From contig JAPFBL010000166.1 in NCBI GenBank assembly GCA_026182355.1, positions 558,001-622,000 of the forward strand: DNA of 64,000 bases, in the 5' to 3' direction. The DNA comes from Hermatobates lingyangjiaoensis. Taxonomy: Eukaryota; Arthropoda; Insecta; Hemiptera; Hermatobatidae. The number at the start of each line of letters is the position of its first letter. Position 1 is the stretch's first letter. The notes under the pieces were generated by a model. That model was not told where the DNA came from. It worked only from the letters and a program-made list of their open reading frames with translations, and did no database searches. Below are positions 1 to 12,100 of this stretch, piece by piece. Both the position numbers and the translations under genes were made by a program.

Positions 1-217
1 GAAAAACGAAGTGTATGCTCGGTTAAAGCAGAGTAGAAAAGAAAACTGCGAACAAAATTGAAAATTTTGGAAAGCAGCAAAATAAATGGAAAGAAGAATA
101 AGATGATACCTTAAGTCAATGAATGTTTTAAGAAAGAAAAAGAAAGAAAGAGATTATAACTGAAAATTATAAATAATTATAAATTATTTATAAATAAAAA
201 ATCTTTTATTTTAATTT

Positions 218-246
<29 letters not shown>
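1..246. other. Gene-free AT-rich start of window
   Basis: No coding signal is visible. The segment is A-rich and ends in a (TA)n tract at about 221-252 that bounds the first fold-back repeat. Confidence 0.6.
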
Positions 247-254
<8 letters not shown>

Positions 255-490
255 CTTAAAATTCGAAAAAACGATCCAAACTGGACGCAAATCAGCTCAA
301 AAACGAAGAAAAGAACACACAGAGAATGAGACATACTTACAAACTCAAATTTTCGAATGATCCGCTGGGTTTCCTTGCCTGCTTGGTCGCCCATTCTCTT
401 TTCTCCTGAAGGCGGATCATCCGAAAATTTGAGTTTGTAAGTGTGTCTCTTTCTCTGTGTGTTGCATTTGTTCGCTTTTGAGCTGATATA
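247..490. repeat. Family A fold-back palindrome
   Basis: The left arm (291-366) is the reverse complement of the right arm (411-487) with scattered mismatches, around a spacer of about 45 bp. Both sides run into (TA)n. Single or rearranged copies of the family lie at 22661-22790, 23560-23785 and 40908-41120. The right arm holds the CTGAAGG ... GAAA stem-loop described separately. Family A is defined here only from copies in this window. Confidence 0.8.
406..426 (+). other. Hammerhead-like stem-loop motif, family A
   Basis: CTGAAGG (406-412) is followed by C, then the stem GGAT/ATCC around one C, then GAAA (423-426). The box-stem-GAAA order is that of part of a hammerhead core. One extra base sits between the box and the stem, and the second G replaces the usual A. 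The family A copy at 22666-22686 has the exact CTGAAGA box but has lost the G of GAAA. Confidence 0.4.
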
Positions 491-503
491 TATATATATA
501 TAT

Positions 504-603
504 CATAAAATAAAACATAAACACGTGAAATAACAATCAATGATCAAACAGCAATATGAAATGGGAAAAAAAGACTAAGGTCTTTCAACCGTAACAAGCA
601 GAT
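504..603 (-). repeat. Family C repeat, single arm
   Basis: This is a minus-strand copy of the unit that ends outward in a CACGTG-containing hairpin plus (TA)n. Its inner part matches the segment around 41807-41880. Here only one arm is present, so the copy is not palindromic. It abuts the (TA)n tract at 486-503. Confidence 0.65.
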
Positions 604-1865
604 TAACTGAAAAAGTTTTCTTTAAGTTTAAGTGTATTGGTAAAATACTAAATTGTAACTATTATTTCTGCAAAATTGCTAATTACTGTCTTATTTGCTA
701 ATTGAATTTTAGTTCTCGTCTTTTTTTTTTTTTTTTATTTGGAGAAGAACTATGACAAGTGTTCGTCTGTGGTGATATATTAAGCTTTTGATTATATTTG
801 TACTGGTAGTTTGTGTTTCTCTGCTTAATTTCGTCTTATTTACTGTTACATATGATATTTCAGTACTCTGGTAGTCATTTGTAATATAACTTGAATTATT
901 TCAACAATAAAAATTGGGACAAAAATAAATAAATTTTGATGTAAAATAAATAACATAGCACTAACTTCTTAGAACTACTTATTATTTGCAAATTTAGTTT
1001 ATACATTGTTTTTTTCTAGAAATATATTTAGAAATCGTTATATAGGATCTTTTTATAAATCTCATGCAATGAAGCCCTTTGTTATTTGCATAATAATATT
1101 AATAAAATTGTGTACGTAATTTACCAAAGGCGAATTGCAGTATTTACCAAGTTTTCTACTGTTTCACGTATTGATTTTTCTCACATGCTAAGATACTTGT
1201 ACTGTTTACAATTATAATTTAATATTGACAGGTTAAAAACTCTTAGAGATCACATACTTTATCTATGATATTATGAATCTGGTGCGGCAAGGGTGGGATA
1301 AACTGAAAGAGATTGTTCCCTGGGGCTTCGAATTGGCTTCCAAATCCAAAATCAATATCAGCCTTCTCTATCTCATACCGGTTTATATATGTTAGATATT
1401 AACAACAAATCAAATCAAATAACCCCTGGGAGAAATATGAAAGTAAAACACAATCCAGCAAGCATGAATAATATATTCAGCTTTCAATTGAGTAAAAGAA
1501 AAAAGCACAAATATTTACTTTTATATTTATTTCTATTTATCAAATAAAAATCTAGATAAAAATATAATATTATATAAGAAGTAAGAAAAGATACAAGTCT
1601 CCCAAATAAAATTGATGTCGTTTGAAATATTTACTTAACTAAACAACTATACTTCTATAGTAAATGGTCACAATTTTTTTAAATGTATGAAAATGATATT
1701 AAGAGAAAAGGCATAATTTGACTCATTTTATACAAATAGAATAACAAATTACTTACATTTAAATGTAGTACAACTTTATGTTTGGGGGTTAAAAAACGCC
1801 TTAAACATTAATTTTATATTAGGAAATAATCTGGGGTAATCTATAAAAATAAAACAAAGGTTTTG
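604..1865. other. Gene-free AT-rich stretch
   Basis: No gene is supported. It contains homopolymer runs near 720 and one GC-richer island at about 1243-1390, listed separately. Confidence 0.5.
1243..1390 (-). other. Possible orphan exon or repeat fragment
   Basis: A clearly GC-richer block stands out in the AT-rich background. On the minus strand it reads as about 45 open codons with mixed composition, including a run PGNNLFQF, ending at a TAA at 1243-1245. The plus strand is also open over much of the block, so the strand is uncertain. I do not recognise a protein family, and no flanking splice site is convincing. It could be a last exon of an unseen gene or a transposon fragment. Confidence 0.2.
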
Positions 1866-2090
1866 TCAGTACATTGCTTAGAACTGACTCATTGCAAGTT
1901 TTCTTTACGTTTCATACATTAGAGAAATCGAATCCACCTTTAGAAAAATTTCTGTCGGTTTGTCTGCAAACTTTTGTCACAAGTAAACTCAGCCACCATG
2001 AGATATATCAAGCTGAAACTTTTACAGTAGATTTGTGTATGTCTAGCTTAAAATATAGGCTCTAAATTTATTGCAAATTCAACGTAGAAA
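1866..2090 (+). repeat. Dispersed repeat R1, copy 1
   Basis: About 220 bp closely resembling 5640-5900 (same strand) and 20510-20690 (inverted). Shared landmarks are CATTGCTTAGAACTGACTC, TTTACGTTTCATACATTAGA and CACAAGTAAACTCAG. No coding capacity is evident. Each copy is preceded by a short run resembling TATAAATAAAA, as at the ends of several non-autonomous elements. Confidence 0.7.
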
Positions 2091-2338
2091 CGAAGTTATG
2101 AACTTTTAAGCTGTATTTTGCCAACTTTACAGACATATTTATATCAAAAATTACAGGTGTAGCAAGCTAGGTATTGTTAGTTCATTTTAATTCCATTTGC
2201 CGTGTATGAATATATTGCTTAATTGAGATCATTGAAAAGGTGTTTCCCAGAGTTCAAGATGTATTATCTATTCAGAATAAATAGCTTTGTGAACGAGCAA
2301 TACCATTGATTCTGAGCTACTATCTGTTTCCGTTCAAA

Positions 2339-4110
2339 CAATTGCAAAGTCTCCTCAGAGTCTGTTTAGTAATGACGTTAACTAAGTCGCAAGGGGAAAC
2401 TCTTATCTACCACAGGAATTGAAGTAAGCGAAACCAAGTTTTTCTCACATGGTCAACTGTAGTTTGCTTTGCTCAAGAGTCAGAGGTTCCAACTCATTGT
2501 CCTTCCATGAACCTGAAGGATAGACAGCTAATGTTGTGTATACAGAGGCATTTCCTTATCTCTGTACTAATTATGATATTTCTTACTATTATATAATTTC
2601 TAATGATATTTTGGAATACCACGTATAATGGAATTTTTGATTCCGTCAAAGACGGGTACGTTTGCTAGCCAATAATAAATTTTATTATAACTTACGATCA
2701 AATTTATGGATATTTAATTAATTAAATGGTTGGACAAAATGTAGTTAGAGAATAATTGCAATTATATAACATTTTTAATTGAAATGAAATATTCCTGCTT
2801 CAAAATACTAAATGGAACAATTTATGTTATTACGCATATTGTTAGTATTACAGTAGTTAGTTCAACTTTAAATTACAAAGGCGGACACCGTCTTACCTTT
2901 TATACAGCAGTAGAAATAACACTTTTATATACATCTTTTTACATTGACCTATGTGTTGATGACAATATACTTGTGACTAACATATTAGTTAATACAAATA
3001 CCATAATTTTACATTTAAAGCGATTTATTTCACACAACAAAAATTACAACTTTTTGTTAAAGAAAACATATTTGCAAACTTGAATTACAATATTCTGCAA
3101 TAAAGTTTTTTTGTTTTGATTTAAACTAGGCCTCTTTTCCAGGCAAAGACCTCTCCCAACTCTCTCCATTTTCTCCTCTTCCAAGAGACTCTGAACGACA
3201 TTGGTCCTGCTGTTTCTTTTAATTCAACTTCTCATCTTCTTCTTTGTCTTCCCACATTTATTTTAGCTTCTGTAGGACACCAATCAGTTATTATTTTTGC
3301 CATTTAAACGTTCATATCATCCAATCATGACAAATTGTCACTAGACATTTATCCACTTCCTATATATATTGCATTACATTATAGATCAAACAATTTTTTA
3401 TTCAATGTTTTATTATAATAATGTATATCGCAACTTGTTTATACTATTGTTCTCCTTAACAATTGCAAATTCAGAGTCTGTTTAGTAATGACTTACTAGT
3501 CTCTATCTTCTCTTGGTAGTGAAAGCCAAGTGTTTTCTACATGTGAATGTAAGATTGCTACCATAAAAGTCAAAGGTTCAAATCTTGATCTTGAAGATAG
3601 TTATTTGCTATTGGCTTATGAACCTAAGAAAATTCAGTATTATTAACAAATTTGAAATGTACCTAATAATATATTTCAAAATTTAATTATTTTATTACCA
3701 TTAAGTTTTGATGTATGATTAGTTCTACAATAATATATTTTATTTAACTTAATAAAATGGATACTTAATTAATTGAATGATTGACAATTAGACTAGGAAT
3801 ATACATCATGAACTTTTCTAATTTAATTGTTTGTTTAACTATTGACAATGTTATCTATTACGCAGTACTTGATATTTCATTGTAGATTCAATAATACAAA
3901 CACACGTCTTATAATCAGAGAATAACACTGTTTATAATTATTAGTTGTATTGTTACATAAATCTTGTCTACCATATAGATAGACCATAATTTCAATTTAA
4001 ATGGTATTTCACACAAAAAATACACTTTTTTTTCCAGAAAAAATTGTAAATGGAATAAATATTACGTACAATTTAAGTGTTTTTATTATTCGCAAACAAT
4101 TATTATGTTT
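2339..4110. repeat. Old diverged tandem duplication, about 1.1-kb unit
   Basis: Landmarks in the first half recur in the same order in the second: AGAGTCTGTTTAGTAATGAC at about 2358 and 3474, the TTAATTAATT block at 2715 and 3765, TTACGCA at 2831 and 3858, and TATTTCACACAA at 3027 and 4001. The offset drifts from about 1120 to 980 bp, as expected after many indels. No gene is seen in either unit. A run of about 99 open codons at 2784-3083 is not matched by an open frame in the second copy, so I do not call it coding. Confidence 0.55.
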
Positions 4111-5624
4111 GAAATATTTAATGACATTGTAACATATAAATTAAAATTAAGACATTTTTATAAAAACGGTAGCAAGAGGGAACATCACAATCAGTGTCTG
4201 TATTTATATTTCTTTAAATTATTTTATGCTAACTTCAAATGTCTATAAAAAATGTTTATTTAACTCTAATTCATTAAAAACTACGAGTTTAAAAGGATAG
4301 AAATGACCATTACAAAAGAATATTTGCATTCAACTAAAAATAACAATATTTTAATAAAATATCACAATTTATGAAAATATTTCCTTCCTTACTCAGCTTA
4401 AACCTTCAAACAATAATTTCTTTAAATTTATAATTACAGTAACAAATGAAATCTAAATACATTGTTTAACTATTTTGCCAACAAATTGTAAAAAAAAATA
4501 AAGAAATTCAGCAGGAATCAAAACCTACGGAAGTTTAAATGAAAAACATAAATTGATTTTATCATTTCAAAAATAAATCTCATAGGTCAGAAGATAAAGT
4601 TCAACATTATGTAGTTTGTTAAATTTGTGGTTAAAAAAATAGCCAACATATAAAGCTCAAATTAAAAATTTTGGATTTTAGAAAAAAGTTTTTAAGTTGG
4701 AGCCCCTTAAGTGAAACTATATGACAATTGCAAAGTTATTAATTTGAAAGTATTATTAATTAATACTATTTAAAACCTTTATATTCAAATTTTATTTTAC
4801 TTTTTTTTGAGTTATTTAGCTAAACTGGTATTTATTTTTCTAATGGTAATTACTAATAGGATTACAATATATTTAGTATTTTGGCCTAAGATTACAATTA
4901 GACTGAAGTGAAGTATTAACATAACTATTGTATTCGTTTTCTATCTTATTCGTTTGCTAAATTAATATTTGATCAACTGTTATCATTTGAAACTAAAGCA
5001 AAGTTAGCGGGTGGTGAATTTCCAGTGTAACACCAATTCATTATAAAACAAACAGCAGACCCATCTTAAATCAAATTGTTTTTGTTAATATTAATGTTGA
5101 TTCGACATTCAAAGTCATTGTCTTCTCTGGGAAGGATCCAGATTTCAGGGAATATTTAATTTCCTTCCCGCAAATCAAAACCAACTTACTCTACTTTTTA
5201 CTTCTCTCGCAAAACTTTCAAATGAGACATAAATAATTTAAATTCCTAATGACTTGCTGAAAATTACCGAGAGAGTAAATTCTTCATTATTCCTAAACAA
5301 ATCTGCATTTCGATTCAAATATTGAGATTAATAGTTAAACAATAACTTAAATCCTTTAAATTATCTCTCAGGCTGATCAGATTATAATTACAAACACCAT
5401 GATATCTTGTTCATGAAGTAAAAAAGAATATTTCTATTGAAGTGTATATTGTTTTTTCAAACAATGTTTTTTAAAAATTATTTATTTCAGTATTTTTTTG
5501 AAATCATACATGAAAATTTATGTAATTTCATTCAAACTTAAATCAGTTGTTACAATCATTAAAAACATATTATTATTTATAGATTACCTAATTTGGCAAT
5601 ATATAAGAAAATAAATCTATATAA
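4111..5624. other. Gene-free AT-rich stretch
   Basis: Nothing recognisable; A/T-rich with short homopolymers and no long frame. Confidence 0.5.
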
Positions 5625-5900
5625 ATAAAAAAAATGCTTTTGTCCGTCATTGCTTAGAACTAACTCATTTCAAATTTTCTTTACGTTTCATACATTAGAA
5701 AAACCGAATCAACCCTTAGAAAAATTCTGTCAGTTTGACCGTTTGTCCGCGAAATTTTTTCACAAGTAAACTCAGTCACCATAAGACATAGCAAGCTGAA
5801 ACTTTGACAGTAGATTTTTGTATGTCTAACTTAAAATATAGACTCTACATGGATTGCAAATTCAGTGTGGAAGCAAATTTATGAGCTTTATGGTGAAAAG
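5625..5900 (+). repeat. Dispersed repeat R1, copy 2
   Basis: Same family as 1866-2090, preceded by a run like TATATAAATAAAAAA. It extends further 3' than copy 1, to a GCAAATTCAG-containing tail that both copies share. Confidence 0.7.
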
Positions 5901-8400
5901 TTGTATTCCTACCTCATAATTTAAAAATGATAATGATAATGGATGTAATTACGACAAGGCTATCCCTGAAGATTAACATCGTAATATAAAAGAAACAACT
6001 AAAGCATTTGTTATCGTTTCCCGTATTTTCTCTCTCTAAGAATGTATTTTCCTTCCAAAGCCTTGGTGAGATTTTGTTGATAAGGAAAAAGCAAAGGAAT
6101 TTTAAATATTAAGAAGGAATTCTAGGTCTTCTCGAGGGCTGCACAAGAGTACGTAGTGAGCCGCAGGTTACCCATGCCTTCCCAATACACTGTCTTACTA
6201 ACAACTTACCAACCACTGAAAAAAAGAAGAAAACTCACAGGTTTTAAAAATATACTATTTGTAGATGCATGTCCATATATCCTCCACAAGAACTATCAGT
6301 TTTTAAATGAATGGCAGATTAAAAGAAAACTAACAGTCCTAAGAAATTAAATTGTTCCAATGAAAAATATAAGAAAATGAATATACATTGTAAAAAATAT
6401 CCCAAAGTGTTAAAAACTGGAAAAGGTTTAGGAATTAATTCAAGAAATAGGCATCCACAGTAATAAATACATATCAGTAACATACATAAAAATCTGGAGT
6501 GGCCTACACTCTACTTTACTATAAGTGAAATTAGTTGTAAAAATAGCTACTACAACTAATAATGTAATAAAATAATTAATGCCTAATTTGGTAATATATA
6601 AAGAAAATATATATCATACAATGAAGTACATAGATTAAAGTCGTAGAATGAATTTTAACATTAATTTTTTATGAACAAATTTTGCACAAAGACATGTAGA
6701 GGTAACCAGAATATATCTAAAGCAAATCTATTCAATAAAATTGTTTCTTGAACATCTAACAAAGTATATTGGAATTTACTCTGAGCGAGTGTTACCATTC
6801 TATAAAAAACATGCATGCTGTACTCTGTTATAAGTTGCTGAATGTACTATTGAGAAAAATGTCAAATTATAGTAATTATCAAGTTTTCCATACTTCAACT
6901 TCAAACTCAAAATCGGCTAAACTTCAGCTATAATTATCAAAGCTTCTTATAGCTGGAAGTTTCTATGATTTTTGAATAATAAATATCAACTATTAGACTA
7001 GAATAGTGAAAAAACTGATATTCGGTCACAAATATAACATCCACATTAATGAGGAAAGAGTCCATTCCTCACAGTTTCAATATCATGTAAGATACTACAA
7101 TGTCACAAAGATGAAGAACTATAACTGTTATTAAGCCATTGCTCAAGAGTGCGAATATACATTTAGCAATTATAAGCAGTTTATGAGACAAATCCATCAT
7201 ACCATGAAAGACTAGATGTGAAATTAATTTACTTTTCGTTGGCGGTGATTTTTTACATGTAATATTTATTATTCATGAATTACAGTCTCTTATAAGTCAA
7301 TAATATATGTAGTGCAAATTATATTCCATTAGAATGAAATCAACTTTGTTCAGTGGATTCAGCAATCAACGAAAATTATCTAAGTCAATTGGTAAAACTT
7401 GGAATCCCTTCAATTAATTAAATAATTAATCGAAAGAAGTATTGCCATAGATACTGCATATTAAACAAAAGTTGCATGAGGTTATATCAATTATTGAAAC
7501 TCTTTCGTAATTGAAACTTATGATTATTCTTTCTATGAATATGGGTTAATTTGTTCTTCCATTTTGGTCAAATTTTCATTAGCTTATAACGAGCCGCTTA
7601 GCGTCAAAAAACATTTTGAAAACAAATCGTACTGTAACGCCCCTTTAGCGAATGTAATTTTCGAAAAAAATATCTCAACTCATTCTCCACATAGTCATTC
7701 GGACATTTGCACCAGATATTTATTGGTTGTTTAATAAAACGCTGCCGTAAACCTTAGAAAAGTCTTCAAGTTATTTTCTGAATCGGATACTTGTAGAGAG
7801 AAGCATTGCCAGGTTTGATTGTACCCTTCAGAGCCGTTCCCTGTTCATCAATTGCCAGAGAGTCTCAAAATGTATGCTATAATTCAAACAGAATCGTACT
7901 GAAGCCATATATCCAATGACTTATTAGAATACCTATCATTTTGTTAGCCTGATGTGTCTTATTTTGAGTCAAAAAGGAAGGATTAAGCGACGTGTATTTA
8001 CATTCTCAGCCCTCTCTCTCATCCCTATGCCACGCAGAGCTCTCTTGAATATGAGAACAGCCTTGCTATCATTCATGGATAACATTTATGATATTTATCT
8101 TTTTGATATTCCTTTGACATCTAAGGGGGATCTGGAGCTTCCTCTTACGAAACATTCATTTGATGCTTTTCTGGTCTCCTCATCCACCGCTTTATTGCCT
8201 TCTATTCCCACCGGGATTATAACCCAATAAATTAGAACCACCTTCCAAGTGATGTTGCATTTAATATATCTTTTCTAACAGTTATCTCATCTAAGCTTGA
8301 TTATTCATACCTAATTATCCTGATAGTGATTTTTTTAGTGTCATGAAAACTTCACATTTTATTCTTCAGATATATATATATTGATATAGTTTCTCGACCA
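5901..8400. other. Gene-free stretch
   Basis: No supported gene. A run of about 64 codons at 6156-6350 is lysine-rich and matches nothing I know. A block at 6489-6526 recurs almost exactly at 63747-63784. The remainder is AT-rich unique-looking sequence. Confidence 0.45.
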
Positions 8401-8410
8401 CTGATATTTC

Positions 8411-8515
8411 AAATTCACATAAGGAATTATTGAGGATTTTGGTCATAAAGCAGGCTGATGATCAGGAGTTGTATGTTTTATGACCAAAATCCTCAATAAC
8501 CCCTTATGTGAATTT
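8411..8515. repeat. Family H short palindrome
   Basis: Arms 8411-8450 and 8476-8515 are reverse complements with about three mismatches over 40 bp, around a 25-bp spacer containing CTGATGATCAG. The arm core GAGGATTTTGGTC is shared with the much larger palindrome at 32598-33288, so both belong to one family. A (TA)n run follows. Confidence 0.8.
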
Positions 8516-8539
8516 ATATATATATATAAAAGTAGTCCA

Positions 8540-8669
8540 CAGTAGCCCTCTGCTTGTGCGAGTGGACGCACGTGCCTCTTCCTCTTCCCTTCTTCTTCCC
8601 TTCTTCTCCCTGACGACGAAATATCGACCCAGTAAGTTTTCTCGCTTCTTCTATTTGTTGTCTTTTTTC

Positions 8670-8706
<37 letters not shown>
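8540..8706 (+). repeat. Family G repeat, ends in (TA)n
   Basis: Shares layout and core CGACGAAATATCGA-like sequence with 39595-39797: a GC-richer head, a CTGACGA/CGATGA box followed by GAAATATCGA, a T-rich tail and a terminal (TA)n. The LTR element inserted in this terminal (TA)n. The stem-loop between box and GAAA is deleted in this copy. Confidence 0.55.
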
Positions 8707-8708
<2 letters not shown>

Positions 8709-8883
8709 TTTCGCGTGTCCGGGTAATGAATAGGTTTTTAAAAAAAAAGAAATTTAAATAAACTAGCTCGCACGTGATTGAAGACAAGAATCGAGTTTAT
8801 TAGTCAGCTCCTTCTGTTTATAGGAGAGGCAATGTTGATACGGACTTCAACCCTCTAGTCTCTCGCGGGCGGCCGGCATTACT
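8707..8883 (-). repeat. 3' LTR of the Ty3/gypsy element
   Basis: 177 bp, almost identical to 13670-13846. Differences are one base near the AGTT end (T versus A) and one A/G next to the A9 run. Confidence 0.93.
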
Positions 8884-8896
8884 GCCCCCTCCCAGT
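8884..8896 (-). other. Polypurine tract
   Basis: On the minus strand the bases directly before the 3' LTR read CTGGGAGGGGGC, a purine run in the position expected for plus-strand priming. Confidence 0.8.
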
Positions 8897-9152
8897 CCTT
8901 ATCAACAATGCTCTCCGTACAAGTGTCTGAGTTATATCATAAAATAACAAAACAAAACTTGACTCTAACATAAGAAATGAATATAATGTTTTAACATTCA
9001 AAAATAAAATGACGTCCACACAAGTAACTGAATTAACATTGTTTATAGAAATTACAGAAATAACAAAAGATGAACTTCAATGATTATTTGTACAAAACAA
9101 AAATAACAAAATTAACAAAGGTAAACATAACTGCAAAGGTAACATAACTACA
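8897..9152 (-). other. Element 3' untranslated region
   Basis: AT-rich sequence between the pol stop and the polypurine tract. No frame of useful length, so there is no envelope gene. Confidence 0.7.
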
Positions 9153-12100
9153 CTATATCGTTCGCACCATTGGTGGGATTTTCCTTCTCACCCGTCGCAG
9201 TTCCTGAAAATGAACTATTTCTTGTTTCAGGGTGTCCGTTCCTATCCTCCATATCTGTGCTCTGTACCGTGGTAACGTTGCGAGTACTTCGTATGGCCCT
9301 ACGTATCTTGGGTCCGATTTCCTTCGCTTCTGCCTATTCAGTTTATATACGAAGTCCCCTTCTTGTATCAACCCTACTGCTTCTTCTGCTTTCCTTTGAT
9401 TATATTGTTTGGTCCATCTTTCTTTTGCTGCTTTGACTCTATTATGTAACCTTTGTGGATCCGCTTCCTTTTTCCGCAATTCAAATGGTGTTGCCTCTGT
9501 GGTCGAGTGAATACTACTGTTGTATGCTAGGACCGCTCTGGCCATTGCCACATGACCCTTTATGTTGTTTGCATCAGCCAATAACTGCAAGTGTTCCGTT
9601 AGAGTGTTATGTAGTCGCTCTATTGCTCCGTGGGACCTTGGATGACCCGGTGTACACCAATGGGGGTTTATATTGAATTCTTTTAACAGGGTTTTTATTT
9701 TAACGTTGTTGAACTCTCGTCCTCTATCCATATAGATCGTTCTCGGGCAGTCAAACGTGGCCAAATACGACAGCAATGCCTCTTCTGTACTTTCACTTGA
9801 TTTACTTGTTAGTGGCCATGCTGAGGCTAACTTCGTTAGTCTATCTATTGTTGTTAAATATTTGTTTCCGTCGTATGTAAATATATCAATTTCTAGCTCC
9901 TCAAAGGGTCCCTCGGGCGTCTGACTTTGTAATAATGGAGGTACAAGTGGTACTCTTTCATACTTCCTCCTTTTGCATATTTCACAGTCCTTTATCACTT
10001 GGGCTATCCTCTTGCCCATTTGGAGCCAGTAATGCGACCTCTGTAGATGTTTAAGGGTCTCTGTGACACCACGATGGTTGGTTTTTCCCCTGTGATAATT
10101 TAGGATGACCTCTTTCTGCTGCTCTTCGTCTTCTACCGTTTCTACCTGGTTCTTACAGATTATGAAATGAGCTCCTTGTCTCAGCTCTCTTTCCTGAATT
10201 AGTCGGAGTAGTCTATTTTCAAGTTCTTGTGATTCTATAAAGAAATGGTATACCTTTCCTGGCACTGTTAGTTGGTTTATGACTGTACTTAATTGTTCGT
10301 TGTTCGCTTTCGTTCCTCCTGTAATAATATTTATTTTTAAGTGGCCATATTTGTGCAATTGGGTGTTTATTATTTCTTCTGTGTCGTCTTTTATAATTAT
10401 TTGATTTCTCTTGTTGTTTATTATATCTTGACTAATCTCAGCTTCCGGTCCATTTCGTTGTTCTTGGTCTTCATCTGCGTCTGGTGTCCAGTTGGCGAAG
10501 AACTCTCGCACGTCCCTGGAGGTACTTGGCTCTCTTGTACTACTTCTCGTAATGACGTTGACGTTTCTGGACAAACAGTCGGCTACTTGATTATCAACGC
10601 CCTTTACGTGCTGGACCCTGAAGTTGTATGCAGCTATCCTTTCTTTCCACTTTGCTATCCGGGCTGACGTCTCCTTTAAATTCCCGATCCACATTAGGGG
10701 CCTATGATCTGTTCTAATAGTGAACTCAGTCGCAAAAAGGTAGGGTCGGAAATGTTCTACAGTCCACACTATGCCTAACATTTCCCTTTCTATTGTGCTA
10801 TACCTTTTTTCTGCTGGTGATAATTTTCTGCTGGCGTAGGCTATTGGTCGCTCTCCCTGGATAGTTTCCTGCATCAAGACTCCCCCGATAGCTTCTTGAC
10901 TGGCATCTGTCATTACAATGAATGGTTTGTTTAGGTCAGGAAATTGGAGCAACAGCGGGCCCCGCAACGCCTTCTTACACTGCTCCACTGCTTCTCTTAG
11001 ATCTTCTGTTTGTATAAACTTCTTTCCTTTCTTTAAACTGTCCGTCAAGGGGTTCGTGATTGCTGCAAAGTCCTTTACGTACCTTCTATAGAAACCTATC
11101 ATACCTAGAAAAGCCCTGATGTCTTTGGGTCCCTTTGGATAGGGTAATCGATCTATTGCTTCAACCTTCTTAGGGTCGGGTCTTACTCCTTCACCTGAGA
11201 TAAGGTGCCCCATAAATCTAACCTCTTTTTGATATAAGCGGGTTTTATCCATCGCTACCTTTAAGCCAAAGTCCCTTATTCTTTTCAGCACCCTTGTAAC
11301 ATGTTCCTTATGCTCTTCTATTGACTTACTGAACACTATGATGTCATCCATGTAGATTTGCGTAAAGTCTTCTCCCAGTCCTTCAAGCAGTTCATCCATG
11401 AGGCGTTGGAACGTGGAAGGCGCATTCTTTAGGCCAAAGGGCATCCTCAAAAATTCGAAGTGGCCTCTATCGAACGTAAAGGCCGTCTTCTCGACATCTC
11501 TCGGGTGCATCCTAATCTGGTGATACCCGGCCTTGAGGTCGAAGGTACTGAATACAGTTGCTCCTGCCATATGGTCGAGTATGTCTTCTATCCTTGGCAG
11601 AGGGTATCTTTCAAGCTTAGTGTACTTATTTAACTCTCTAAAATCTACTACCAACCGGTATTTAGGGGGTTTACCCTCCTCGACCTTTTTCGGGACCAGC
11701 CAAATAGGGCTCGAAAATTGCGACTTAGACCTCTGTATTATGCCCTGGTCCAGCATTTCCTTTATTTGCTCCTGCATTATCTTTTTCAATTGGTGTGGGT
11801 ACCTTCTAGGTTTCACGTAAACAACTGTACCTTCAGGGAGTTCTATTTGGTGTTTGACCCTACCTGTAGCTGATAACCTCTGTCCTTCACTATAGAATAC
11901 TTTTTCAAATTCTTTCATTAATTCACTCACCTGATGTTCTCCTGGTATCACTTTTCCACAGTTTACCGTTATTCTCTTCCCTGGTTTAACTCTCCCTTCC
12001 ACGAAGTATTTCCTTTTTCCTAGTTTAATGTCCCACTTCCCTCTTTTACACTCAGGTTTTGCATTGATTCTCTCCAAAAAGTCGCACCCTAGAATAACTC

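Noticed and set aside
2784..3083. Open run of 99 codons starting with ATG
   Set aside because: The homologous half of the tandem duplication is not open in this frame, so selection for coding is unlikely.
8897..9152. Envelope gene of the LTR element
   Set aside because: Only about 255 bp remain between pol and the polypurine tract and no frame is open.
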